Notes: generated by a model not told the origin, from the sequence alone. A DNA stretch of 14,156 bases from Halanaeroarchaeum sp051744605 (GCA_051744605.1 JBNJDE010000056.1:1-14156), one strand, 5' to 3'; positions 6,850 to 14,040 are shown, counted from the stretch's first letter. Program-made: numbers and translations.

Positions 6850-6945
6850 TCAGATCGTCAACGCGCCGATCAGGACGACCAGCACGAGCGTGAACATCAC
6901 CATCAATGCGACGGCGATCGGGGAAGATATGGCTCTATCGGCCAT
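6850..6945 (-). CDS. Putative 31-residue single-span membrane peptide
   Basis: A short frame from ATG 6945 to TGA 6850 encodes MADRAISSPIAVALMVMFTL followed by VLVVLIGALTI. About 22 of its residues form one uninterrupted hydrophobic helix, and third positions are mostly G/C. The RAISSPIAVALMV stretch resembles the conserved N-terminal hydrophobic segment of haloarchaeal type IV pilins (RAVSPVIGV...), but the protein stops right after that segment, so it cannot be a normal pilin. A TATA-like TTGATAAC lies about 28 nt before the ATG with no SD, consistent with a leaderless transcript. It is 97 nt downstream of gloA on the same strand. It may be a real small membrane protein or a pilin-gene remnant; function unknown. 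Confidence 0.5.
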   Translation of the reverse strand: MADRAISSPIAVALMVMFTLVLVVLIGALTI

Positions 6946-7042
6946 TACCGGACATTTCGGTGGGGGCGTTATCAATGTATTCGAACGCCCGAAAAAGTGC
7001 CAGCCGCGATCACCGGGTAGCCAGCATCTCTCGGCGGCCGCC

Positions 7043-7807
7043 TCAGCGCTCGACGATCTCGATCTCGTGGCCGTCGGGGTCTTTCGTGAACGCGTAGTTC
7101 CAGTCACAGGATTCGGGGTCGCGGTAGTCGGGGGCGCCTCGGGTCTGCAACTGCTCCCAGTACTCGCCGAGGTCAGTCGACCGTACCGCGAGGTGGCCCC
7201 ACGCGTCGCCCAGGTCGTAGCTCCGTCCGTCGTAGTTGTAGGTGAGTTCGACCGCCATGGCCTCCGGGGGTGCTCCCGCGGGTTTCATGTAGTAGTTCGC
7301 GAAGGTGTCGGACTCCCAGCGGCCGGTGTGCTCGTACTCGAACTTCCGGGTCCAGTAGCCGATGGACTCGTCCGCGTCCTCGACGCGGAGCATGGTGTGA
7401 TCGAGGCTGAACAGGGCGCCGTGGTCGCGCTGGACCAGTTCGATCTCGTGACCGTCGGGATCCTTCACGAACGCGTAGCCGGGGTTCTCCGACGGCGGTC
7501 GATACTCGTCGACCCCGCCCTCGATCAGTTCGTCGTAGACCCGCTCGAGTTCGCCGTCGGGGACGCGGACGGCGATGTGGCCCCAGGCGTCGCCCATATC
7601 GTAGGTGCGGCCGTCGTGGTTGTAGGTCAACTCGAGTGTCGCGCCCTGCTCGTGGACGTCGCTCGGGGCGAGATAGACGTTGGTGAACGTCTCCGCCTCC
7701 CAGCGACCGGTCTCCTCGTACCCGAGGTGGTCGGTGTACCACTCGAGGGAGGTCTCCAGGTCTTCGACGCGAAGCATGACGTGATCGAGAAGTCCGTCGT
7801 CGGTCAT
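7043..7807 (-). CDS. gloA: Two-domain glyoxalase I (lactoyl-thiol lyase), VOC superfamily
   Basis: 254-residue protein made of two tandem VOC/glyoxalase I units (about 5-127 and 133-254), similar to each other: LDHVMLRVED / LDHTMLRVED, ELTYNHDGRTYDMGDAWGH / ELTYNYDGRSYDLGDAWGH, KDPDGHEIE in both. By alignment to E. coli GloA (H5, E56, H74, E122), the metal ligands are H9, E59, H77, E123 in unit 1 and H137, E187, H205, E250 in unit 2, so both sets are complete. The enzyme isomerises the hemithioacetal of methylglyoxal and a low-molecular thiol. Haloarchaea use gamma-glutamylcysteine in place of glutathione, so that is the likely thiol. E. coli GloA is a homodimer of single units, whereas this is a fused pair, as in yeast Glo1. 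The start ATG 7807 has GTTAAC about 25-30 nt upstream and no SD. It is divergent from trkA. Confidence 0.9.
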   Translation of the reverse strand: MTDDGLLDHVMLRVEDLETSLEWYTDHLGYEETGRWEAETFTNVYLAPSDVHEQGATLELTYNHDGRTYDMGDAWGHIAVRVPDGELERVYDELIEGGVDEYRPPSENPGYAFVKDPDGHEIELVQRDHGALFSLDHTMLRVEDADESIGYWTRKFEYEHTGRWESDTFANYYMKPAGAPPEAMAVELTYNYDGRSYDLGDAWGHLAVRSTDLGEYWEQLQTRGAPDYRDPESCDWNYAFTKDPDGHEIEIVER

Positions 7808-7831
7808 ACCCGGGAGGAGGGACGGCGAGGT

Positions 7832-7837
7832 GTTAAC
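7832..7837 (-). promoter_or_regulatory. TATA-like element of gloA
   Basis: GTTAAC lies 25-30 nt before the gloA ATG in otherwise GC-rich sequence, and no SD site is present. Together these fit a leaderless haloarchaeal promoter. Confidence 0.4.
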
Positions 7838-7901
7838 GGTCCCGGACTCCGCAGGACCGGCCGCCAGTGCCGGTGGGAGTACTCGATGTCCGTCCGCATG
7901 T

Positions 7902-7909
7902 CTTAACGC
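7902..7909 (+). promoter_or_regulatory. Probable TATA element of trkA
   Basis: CTTAACGC followed by TTTT lies about 50 nt before the trkA ATG, in the divergent gloA-trkA interval. It would give a leader of about 30 nt containing the SD-like AGGTGG at 7947-7952. Confidence 0.35.
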
Positions 7910-7959
7910 TTTTGTGCCCCGACAGTCAGGATTCCATCGTACGAACAGGTGGCCAAGAC

Positions 7960-9297
7960 ATGAGATTACTCGTCATCGGCGCGGGCGACGTCGGTTCGTC
8001 GATCGCGGCCAGCCTCTCGGATTCCCACGAGGTGATCGTCGTGGACACCGACCGGGAGCGGGTCGACGCGCTCACCTACGAGTACGACGTCCTTCCGATC
8101 CACGGAGACGGGACGTCGCTCGAGACGCTGCGAGAAGCCGGGGCGTCGGAGGCGGACATCGTCATCGCCAGTACCGACTCGGACGAGACGAATCTGGCCA
8201 TCAGCGGGACGATCAAGACCATCGCCGAGGCGTTCACGATCGCCCGGGTCCAGAAACTCGCCTATCTCGAGACCTGGCAGCGCTCCCATACTGCCTTCGG
8301 GGTGGACTTCATGGTCTGTACCGACCTCCTCGCCGCTCAGGCCATCGTCCGTCTCATCGGGCTGCCGACGGCGAAGGACGTGGACCCCTTCGCGGGGGGT
8401 CGCGTGCAGATGGCCGAGTTCGAGGTTCCAGCCGGTGGTCCTCTCACCGGTCGGACCATCGAGCAGGCGGACCGGTACGACGGCCTGACCTTTGCCGCCA
8501 TCGTCCGAGAGGGGGAGGCGATCATTCCGAGTGGCGAGGACGTGATCGAGGCGGGCGACAGGGTGGTCGTGATCGGGAATCCCGAGACGGTCAGGCAGTT
8601 CGCGACCGCCGTCACCACCGACGAGACCGTCGAGGCGTCCCGGGACGTCGTCATCGTGGGTGGCAGTTCCATCGGTTTTCAGGTGGCCCGATTGCTCGAG
8701 GAGCGGGACATCGGGCCACGACTGTTCGAGTCGGATCCCGAACGCGCCAGAACGATCGCGGAGCAGTTGCCGAAGACCACGGTGATGGAACACGACGCGA
8801 CGGATCTCGACTTCCTCGAACGGGAACACGTCGCCGACGCGGACGTCGTCGTGGCGACCCTCGACAGCGACGAGAAGACGCTCCTGGCGGCGCTCATCGC
8901 CAAACGCGTCGGGGTGGAGCGAACGGTCGCCGTCGTCGACGAGGCGCAGTACGTCGACCTGTTCGAGGCCGTTGGTGTCGACGTCGCCGTGAACCCGCGT
9001 GAAGTGACCGCCGAGGAGATAACCCGGTTCACCAGGGAGCGCCGTGCCGAGAACGTCGCGATCCTCGAATCGGGCACCGCCGAGGTGATGGAACTCGAGA
9101 TCGGGGCCGATAGCACCCTCACGGGCCGCCCCATCAGCGAGGCGGTTCGTGACTTCCCCGAAGGCGTCGTCATCGGCGCGATCACTCGCGGCGAGGAGTT
9201 CGTCGTCCCGCGCGGTGACACCGTCGTCGAGGAGAACGATCACGTCGTGGTGTTCGCCAGAGAGGACGTCGTCGACGACGTGCTGGACGTCCTCTGA
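7960..9297 (+). CDS. trkA: TrkA, K+ uptake regulatory protein (two RCK modules)
   Basis: 445-residue cytoplasmic gating subunit of Trk/Ktr potassium channels, binding nucleotides and controlling the TrkH pore. It contains two RCK_N + RCK_C modules. Module 1 has a Rossmann domain starting at residue 1 (GAGDVG at 7-12, acidic VVDTD at 27-31) and a TrkA_C domain at about 150-215 (PLTGRTIEQADRYDGLTFAA). Module 2 has a Rossmann domain at about 228-345 and TrkA_C at about 375-440 (STLTGRPISEAVRDFPEGVV). In module 2 the glycine loop is GGSSIG (234-239), not GxGxxG: the third position is Ser, so its nucleotide binding may differ. The start at ATG 7960 is chosen over upstream in-frame codons because the Rossmann fold begins there (MRLLVIGAG) and AGGTGG lies 7 nt upstream. 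No trkH is in the window. K+ control is central to the salt-in strategy of haloarchaea. Confidence 0.93.
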   Translation: MRLLVIGAGDVGSSIAASLSDSHEVIVVDTDRERVDALTYEYDVLPIHGDGTSLETLREAGASEADIVIASTDSDETNLAISGTIKTIAEAFTIARVQKLAYLETWQRSHTAFGVDFMVCTDLLAAQAIVRLIGLPTAKDVDPFAGGRVQMAEFEVPAGGPLTGRTIEQADRYDGLTFAAIVREGEAIIPSGEDVIEAGDRVVVIGNPETVRQFATAVTTDETVEASRDVVIVGGSSIGFQVARLLEERDIGPRLFESDPERARTIAEQLPKTTVMEHDATDLDFLEREHVADADVVVATLDSDEKTLLAALIAKRVGVERTVAVVDEAQYVDLFEAVGVDVAVNPREVTAEEITRFTRERRAENVAILESGTAEVMELEIGADSTLTGRPISEAVRDFPEGVVIGAITRGEEFVVPRGDTVVEENDHVVVFAREDVVDDVLDVL

Positions 9298-9361
9298 CGC
9301 AGGGCTTGGATCGTCGCTTGGTCTCTTGGTCATCCGTCGTCGATACGGCACTCGAATACCC

Positions 9362-10200
9362 TCACCCGAACAGTCGGTCCCAGAACGACCGTTCCGACGT
9401 CGTCTCCGCGAGCAACACCGAGCAGGAGACGTCCTCGAGGACGTCCATGACCAGTGACCCACGGACCAGCCGGGACAAGAGCCCCTCCGCCGTCGCGCCG
9501 ACGATGAGCAGGGTAGCGTCTTCAGCTTCGGCTTCGATTGCCGATTCGACGTCCACTCCGACCCCGACCACGCGCTCGGCGTCTCCGAGGTCGTGCGAGT
9601 GGGCCCACTCCGCGAAGAACTTCTCACCGGTCTCCTCGTCCTCGGCGACGTGGAGCAGTGTGACCTGGGCGTCGTACTCGTCGGCGAGGATCCTGGCGAC
9701 GACCGCGCTCAGGTCGGAGTCAGGGCCACCGGCGGTCGGCACGAGGATACGCGAGGGATCGAGGCCACGGTCTTTCAACACGAGGAAGTCCGCGGGGAGG
9801 TCGTGGGCGAGTTCGTCGATCGCGCTGTCCGCGCGACCGGGCGACCCGTGTTGGCTCTCGCCCCAGCCCATGACCACCGTGTCCGCATCGTGCGTTTTCG
9901 CGGCGTCGAATATCTCCTCGAAGCTCCGGTGGGAGAAGATGGTGTGGGTCTCCACGTCGACACCGAGTTCGTCGGCCCGTCCCCTGGCACGCTCGAGGGC
10001 GTCTCCGGTAGCGAGGTCGAATTTCTCCGTGTGCTCGGCCGCGAACGAAAGGGAGGTCTGATCGGGGACCGTGACGATGTGGACTGCCACGACAGTCTCC
10101 CGGTGGCCTTGGCGATGGCCCCACCGAGCGTCAGCAGGTCGTCGACGTGCTCGGGGTTGGCGAGGGCGACGAGCACGCGATCGCCGGACGACTCAACCAT
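9362..10200 (-). pseudogene. Two-domain universal stress protein (UspA), with a one-base frameshift
   Basis: Two UspA domains are encoded. The N-terminal piece MVESSGDRVLVALANPEHVD, then DLLTLGGAIAKATG, is read from ATG 10200. The remainder (ETVVAVHIVTVPDQTSLSF onward) is in a frame shifted by one. Adding one base in the CCC run at 10099-10101 (GGG on the coding strand) joins them into 279 residues with no stop, giving KATGETVVAVH, exactly the spacing of the first UspA beta-alpha-beta unit. The second domain (about 150-270 of the joined protein) begins RILVPTAGGPDSDLSAVVA and has the nucleotide-binding-type loop GATAEGLLSRLVRGS near its end. Without repair, the longest frame (GTG 10090 to 9362, 242 aa) lacks the first strand. 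Such haloarchaeal proteins often act with transporters; the role here is unknown. The gene converges on trkA and may be co-transcribed with the 130-aa gene upstream of it. Confidence 0.75.
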
Positions 10201-10303
10201 GGGTGCGTCGCGAGCCCCTTCCTCGCGTACTCGCGTCTCCCGAAAGCCGTTCGGACATCCCGGCGGTCGATTCGTCGTCGAGTGACATCTTTGCGGATCG
10301 ATT

Positions 10304-10696
10304 TCAGATCGCCGTCACCCACAGCCGGTAGTCGGCCGGCCGTTCGTACACCTCGCGGAAACACCGCTCGACGAACTGGGCGACCCGTTCGTCGTCGACT
10401 CGTGTCCTGATCCGGACGTTCGTCCCGTCGACGTCCGCCGGTGTATTCCGCTCGTGGATGGTCATCCCACCGAACTCGTCGAGAAGCGCCTCGAGCCGTT
10501 TCAACTCCGCGTCGGTGCAGTCCAGGTTGAGAAGCGACTCCTCGGCGTCGAACTGGATCCAGGGCTCGGGTTCGTCGTCCGCATCCGTGGGGGTTTGTAG
10601 CGTGGTGAACCCACTCGCCCGCTCGCGATGCGCACGAATCGCGTCCACCACGAGAGCGACGCGGTCGGCGTCGGTGTGGGCGTCGAATCGGCTCAT
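10304..10696 (-). CDS. Uncharacterised acidic 130-residue protein
   Basis: ATG 10696 gives MSRFDAHTDADRVALVVDAI and then a soluble, acidic, mixed alpha/beta protein of 130 residues, with no signal peptide or membrane span. The centre has EPWIQFDAEESLLNLDC followed by a helix TDAELKRLEALLDEFGG (61-77). The C-terminal half looks like a beta-alpha-beta unit (GTNVRIRTRVDDERVAQFVE then FREVYERPADYRLWVTAI). I do not recognise the family. Codon bias and the halophile-type composition support a real gene. The frame is open upstream, but that part overlaps the adk promoter and reads as random sequence. It is divergent from adk with 77 nt between starts, and followed after 103 nt by uspA on the same strand. 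Confidence 0.8.
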   Translation of the reverse strand: MSRFDAHTDADRVALVVDAIRAHRERASGFTTLQTPTDADDEPEPWIQFDAEESLLNLDCTDAELKRLEALLDEFGGMTIHERNTPADVDGTNVRIRTRVDDERVAQFVERCFREVYERPADYRLWVTAI

Positions 10697-10746
10697 ACGA
10701 CCACCGACGGCCCCGGGGTGCAAAAACGAGTGGTTCCTGTACTTCC

Positions 10747-10751
10747 TTATA
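10747..10751 (+). promoter_or_regulatory. TATA box of adk
   Basis: TTATA within CTTCCTTATAGG lies about 25 nt before the adk ATG at 10774. No SD site is present, so a leaderless transcript is likely. This shows that adk has its own promoter and no longer depends on the spc operon. Confidence 0.55.
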
Positions 10752-10773
10752 GGTGGACCCGGTGTGTTCCAGT

Positions 10774-11412
10774 ATGGGAGCACCACGAGTGTTGCTTCTC
10801 GGCGCCCCGGGTGCCGGGAAGGGAACCCAGTCACGACGACTCGTCGAGGAGTTCGGCGTCGAACACGTCACCACTGGCGACGCCCTCCGCGCGAACAAGG
10901 ACATGGAGACCGAGTACGGGACGCCGCGAGAGTTCATGGAGGCCGGCGATCTCGTGCCGGACCCCGTGGTCAACGAGATCGTGGAGGCCGCACTGGCAGA
11001 GGCGGACGGCTTCGTACTGGACGGGTATCCGCGAAACGAATCGCAGGTCGAGTACCTGGATGGCATCACCGACCTCGACGCAGTGCTGTATCTGGCCGTC
11101 GAGGAGTCCGAACTCATCGCCCGCCTCACCGGGCGGCGCGTCTGCGAGGACTGCGGGGCGAACTACCACGTCGAGTTCAACCCACCCGAGGAGCCCGGGG
11201 TCTGTGAGGAGTGCGGCGGCGACCTCTATCAGCGCGACGACGACACCGAGGCGGTCGCCCGCGACCGCATCGAGACCTACCGCGAGAGCACCGAACCCGT
11301 CATCGAGTACTTCCGCGAGAAGAGCACCCTGGTCGAGATCGACGGCGAACAGACGCCGGACGAGGTCTGGGCCGACGTGCGCGAGGCGGTCGCCGAGCGC
11401 GCCGACCCGTGA
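10774..11412 (+). CDS. adk: Adenylate kinase
   Basis: 212-residue adenylate kinase of the bacterial-type long form, catalysing ATP + AMP = 2 ADP in the cytoplasm. The P-loop is GAPGAGKGTQ (10-19, K16). The AMP-binding region has TTGDALRAN (33-41), and the DGYPR motif is at 83-87. The LID domain (about 120-158) contains two CxxC pairs, C124/C127 and C144/C147 (CEDCG, CEECG), a structural zinc site found in many homologues. The start ATG 10774 is preferred over an upstream GTG in frame (10753) because the beta strand RVLLLGAPG should begin near the N terminus and because of the TATA spacing. It is followed 43 nt later by the EMC3-like insertase. Confidence 0.97.
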   Translation: MGAPRVLLLGAPGAGKGTQSRRLVEEFGVEHVTTGDALRANKDMETEYGTPREFMEAGDLVPDPVVNEIVEAALAEADGFVLDGYPRNESQVEYLDGITDLDAVLYLAVEESELIARLTGRRVCEDCGANYHVEFNPPEEPGVCEECGGDLYQRDDDTEAVARDRIETYRESTEPVIEYFREKSTLVEIDGEQTPDEVWADVREAVAERADP

Positions 11413-11424
11413 GATTGTAAAAGG

Positions 11425-11431
11425 TTCTTAA
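11425..11431 (+). promoter_or_regulatory. Possible TATA element of the DUF106 gene
   Basis: TTCTTAA lies 25-31 nt before the ATG at 11456, in an AT-rich patch (TTGTAAAAGGTTCTTAAC) just after adk. No SD site precedes the start. The gene may also be reached by read-through from adk. Confidence 0.4.
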
Positions 11432-11455
11432 CCTCCGGTCGCCGAGAGACTGATA

Positions 11456-12370
11456 ATGGTACGAACCGCGGAGAAGGTGCGCGATCTCGTCGAGGAGGAC
11501 CCCGCCCTCCAGAGCGTGCTCGCGGACCTGCTCGAATCCGAGGACGAACTCCGCTGGCGGGACGTGAAGGGAGACCTCACCAGCGGGCAGTGGGGCCGCC
11601 TCCTCCAGAAGGACATCCTCGTGGAGGGTGACGATGGGTTCCGCTTCGCCGACCCAGAGGCCGTCCGCGAGGGCCTCGACATCGCGGGCGATGGTGAATC
11701 GGGCTCGCCCCCAGCACCGGAGGACATCGACGACGAGGAGACGAGCTGGACCACGTACGATAAGGCCGCTGCCCTGTTCTCGCTCGGCCTGTTCGCGGGC
11801 TACTCCTTCGGCCCGGTCCGGAATATCATCGGCTCCGCGATGGACGTCTTCCTGGGCCCGCTCGACGCGATACTCCCGTTCTACGCCGTGATCATCGTAC
11901 TCGCGGTGTTGACCGGCCTGTACTCGACGGTCCTTCAGGGGAGCCTGATGAACATGGACAAGATGGGCGCCTATCAGGAACGGATGAAGGACATCCAGGA
12001 GCGCCAGAAGGCCGCCCGCGAACGCGGTGACGACGAGGCCCTCGACCGCATCCGCGAGGAGCAGATGGACGCGATGGGCGACCAGCTCGGGATGTTCAAA
12101 GAGCAGTTCCGTCCGATGGTCTGGATCATGGTGATCACCATCCCGGTGTTCCTCTGGATGTACTGGAAGATCCTGCCGGGCGCCTCCGGGCAGATCGTCG
12201 GGGCCGAACCCGACCAGATCATCATGCCGATCGTCGGCTCGGTCGACTCCTGGCGGTCGGGCGTCGTCGGGCCGCTCCAGGCGTGGATCCTCTGGTACAT
12301 CCTGGCGTCGATCAGTTTCTCGCAGGTCATCCGGAAGGCGCTGAACATCCAGACGACGCCGACGTCCTGA
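11456..12370 (+). CDS. EMC3/TMCO1 family (DUF106) membrane protein, YidC-like insertase
   Basis: 304-residue integral membrane protein. A soluble N-terminal acidic region (1-98) comes first, then hydrophobic segments at about 101-118, 139-160, 219-238 and 272-292. A charged coiled-coil-like hairpin lies between the second and third (about 165-215: MDKMGAYQERMKDIQERQ, ARERGDDEALDRIREEQMD). This topology, a cytosolic coiled coil between membrane helices with the block FKEQFRPMVWIMVITIPVFL, is that of archaeal DUF106 proteins, which belong to the Oxa1/YidC/EMC3/TMCO1 superfamily of membrane-protein insertases. The N-terminal extension before the first span (about 100 residues) is longer than in small archaeal homologues and looks like a degenerate winged-helix domain (DVKGDLTSGQWGRLLQKDIL); that is inference. 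Its place next to adk, cmk and truB, beyond secY, agrees with a role beside the translocon. Confidence 0.9.
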   Translation: MVRTAEKVRDLVEEDPALQSVLADLLESEDELRWRDVKGDLTSGQWGRLLQKDILVEGDDGFRFADPEAVREGLDIAGDGESGSPPAPEDIDDEETSWTTYDKAAALFSLGLFAGYSFGPVRNIIGSAMDVFLGPLDAILPFYAVIIVLAVLTGLYSTVLQGSLMNMDKMGAYQERMKDIQERQKAARERGDDEALDRIREEQMDAMGDQLGMFKEQFRPMVWIMVITIPVFLWMYWKILPGASGQIVGAEPDQIIMPIVGSVDSWRSGVVGPLQAWILWYILASISFSQVIRKALNIQTTPTS

Positions 12371-12414
12371 ACCGGTTTCCGGCCTGGCCGAGGAGCAGAC
12401 CGGTTCACAATCCC

Positions 12415-12420
12415 TTTAGT
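12415..12420 (+). promoter_or_regulatory. Possible TATA element of cmk-truB
   Basis: TTTAGT, in the AT-richer patch TTCACAATCCCTTTAGT, lies 22-27 nt before the cmk ATG at 12442, and no SD site is present. This fits a leaderless transcript covering cmk and truB. Confidence 0.4.
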
Positions 12421-12441
12421 TCGTCCCGTCTCACATCGACT

Positions 12442-13020
12442 ATGCTGATCACCATCTCCGGTCCCATCGGCAGCGGCAAGAGCACTGCTGCCCGGGCGCT
12501 CGCCGAGGAACTCGGCTACGAGCACGTCTCCGGCGGCGACATCTTCCGCTCGCTCGCCGACGAGCGAGGCTATACGCCGCTCGAATTCAACAAACTCGCC
12601 GAGGAGGACGACCAGATCGATCGCGACCTGGACCGACGGCTGCGCCAGACGGCCCGCGAGCGGGACGACCTCGTGCTCGAATCTCGCCTCTCCGGGTGGA
12701 TGGCCGGCGACTACGCGGACATCCGGGTCTGGCTCGACGCCCCCGAGGACGTCCGGGCCGCCCGCGTCGCCGACCGCGAGGACACGCCGATCGAGGAGGC
12801 CCGACGGACCCTCCACGCCCGGGCCGAGAGCGAGGTCGTCCGCTACCGCCGGTACTACGACATCGACTTCTCCGATCGGTCCATCTACGACCTCTCCGTG
12901 AACACCGCCCGATGGGGTCCGGAGGGCGTCATGGAGGTCGTTCGGACGGCCGTCGCGCAGTACGATCCAGACGACGACGAGGGTGCGTTCCCCATCGAGG
13001 GCGTGGACTACGAGTTCTGA
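12442..13020 (+). CDS. cmk: (d)CMP/cytidylate kinase, archaeal type
   Basis: 192-residue archaeal cytidylate kinase, phosphorylating CMP and dCMP with ATP in pyrimidine nucleotide salvage. The P-loop is GPIGSGKST (7-15, K13). The nucleotide-monophosphate region has VSGGDIFRSLADERG (29-43), with the downstream helix PLEFNKLAEEDDQIDRDLD. The segment ESRLSGWMAGD (80-90) and the LID-like DREDTPIEEARRTLHARAESE with YRRYYDIDF (about 111-143) are characteristic of the short archaeal form, which lacks the bacterial NMP insert. The start is the ATG immediately before the first beta strand (MLITISG). The truB start follows the stop with only 1 nt between, so the two are one transcription unit. Confidence 0.95.
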   Translation: MLITISGPIGSGKSTAARALAEELGYEHVSGGDIFRSLADERGYTPLEFNKLAEEDDQIDRDLDRRLRQTARERDDLVLESRLSGWMAGDYADIRVWLDAPEDVRAARVADREDTPIEEARRTLHARAESEVVRYRRYYDIDFSDRSIYDLSVNTARWGPEGVMEVVRTAVAQYDPDDDEGAFPIEGVDYEF

Positions 13021-13021
13021 C

Positions 13022-13897
13022 ATGCCGCCGCTTCGCGTTGCACCGGACGACCGCGACCCCGAGGCGCTGCTCGAGTTCGGCGTCCTCAATCTCGACAAAC
13101 CGCCCGGCCCGTCGGCCCACCAGGTCTCGGCCTGGATCCGCGACTCGGTCGGCGTCGAGAAGGCCGCTCACGCCGGAACGCTCGACCCGAAGGTCACCGG
13201 CTGTCTCCCGGTCCTGCTCGGTGCGGGTACCCGCCTCGTCCCCGCGCTCCTGGAAGGCGCGAAGTCGTACGTGGCCGTCCTCGAACTCCACGACGACCCG
13301 CCGGGCGACCTGGAATCGGTCGTCGCCGAGTTCGAGGGCGAGATCTACCAGAAGCCCCCGAAGAAGAGCGCCGTCGCGCGCCGCCTGCGCACCCGGACGA
13401 TCCACGACCTGGACGTCCTCGAGGTCGACGGTCGGCAGGCGCTGCTCGACATCCGGTGTGAGAGCGGGACCTACGTCCGGAAGCTCTGCCACGACGTCGG
13501 GCTGGCGCTGGGGACCGGCGCCCACATGGGCGACCTGCGCCGCACCGGCACCGACCCCTTCGACGACACCGACCTGGTCACGCTGCACGACCTCGCCGAC
13601 GCCCTGGCCGTCTGGCGAGCGGAGGACGACGATTCGTGGCTCCGGGAGGTCGTCCATCCCGCGGAGCGTGCGCTGACGCACATCCCGAGCGTGACCATCG
13701 CGCCGAGTGCTGCCGAACAGGTCGCCGAGGGGGCGCCGGTCTACGCGCCCGGCGTCATCGAGGCGGACGACGCTCCCGAGGACAGTCTCGTCGCCTGCTA
13801 CACGCCGAACGAGGCCGCCGTCTGCCTGGGCCGGCTGGTCGGGGACGCGGACGCCGACGAGGGACTGGTCGTCGACCTGGAACGGGTACTGGTGTAG
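13022..13897 (+). CDS. truB: tRNA/rRNA pseudouridine synthase, TruB/Cbf5 family
   Basis: 291-residue archaeal Cbf5-type enzyme. With Nop10, L7Ae and Gar1 it forms H/ACA RNPs that isomerise rRNA uridines, and archaeal Cbf5 also makes tRNA pseudouridine 55. The catalytic domain begins FGVLNLDKPPGPSAHQVSAW. The catalytic aspartate is D55 in HAGTLDPKVTGCLPV. The YQKPPKKSAV (109-118) and SGTYVRKLCHDVG (148-160) motifs are typical. A C-terminal PUA domain spans about 220-291 (IPSVTIAPSAAEQVAEGAPV; CYTPNEAAVCLGRLVG). The PUA domain and the eukaryote-like loops point to Cbf5 rather than bacterial TruB. It is somewhat shorter than thermophile Cbf5 at the N terminus. It begins 1 nt after cmk with no clear SD, so translation is probably coupled. 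Confidence 0.95.
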   Translation: MPPLRVAPDDRDPEALLEFGVLNLDKPPGPSAHQVSAWIRDSVGVEKAAHAGTLDPKVTGCLPVLLGAGTRLVPALLEGAKSYVAVLELHDDPPGDLESVVAEFEGEIYQKPPKKSAVARRLRTRTIHDLDVLEVDGRQALLDIRCESGTYVRKLCHDVGLALGTGAHMGDLRRTGTDPFDDTDLVTLHDLADALAVWRAEDDDSWLREVVHPAERALTHIPSVTIAPSAAEQVAEGAPVYAPGVIEADDAPEDSLVACYTPNEAAVCLGRLVGDADADEGLVVDLERVLV

Positions 13898-13905
13898 GGC
13901 GAACA

Positions 13906-13940
13906 CGTGACACTGGCGGGTCCCGAGCGGGCGTGTCACG
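13906..13940 (+). terminator. 8-bp inverted repeat right after truB
   Basis: CGTGACAC (13906-13913) pairs perfectly with GTGTCACG (13933-13940) across a 19-nt spacer that is itself GC-rich (GGCGGGTCCCGAGCGGG). It starts 8 nt after the truB stop. Only ATTT follows, so a hairpin for transcript ending or stability, or a protein-binding site, is possible. Confidence 0.4.
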
Positions 13941-14040
13941 ATTTCGCGGGTCCGACTCGGGTTCCGGACGGTGGGATGGCGGTCGCTTGTCCGGTCATCG
14001 CTGATAAACGCCCAGTCGTGGCAGGGGTGGAACGAAGGCC

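Noticed and set aside
6572..7906. 444-codon rightward frame across the gloA region
   Set aside because: Most of it is antisense to gloA, whose two VOC domains and eight ligands are unmistakable. The rest has no recognisable protein features.
7966..9627. Long leftward frame antisense to trkA
   Set aside because: No domain or motif is visible. It reads through the trkA-uspA convergence and mirrors trkA codon bias.
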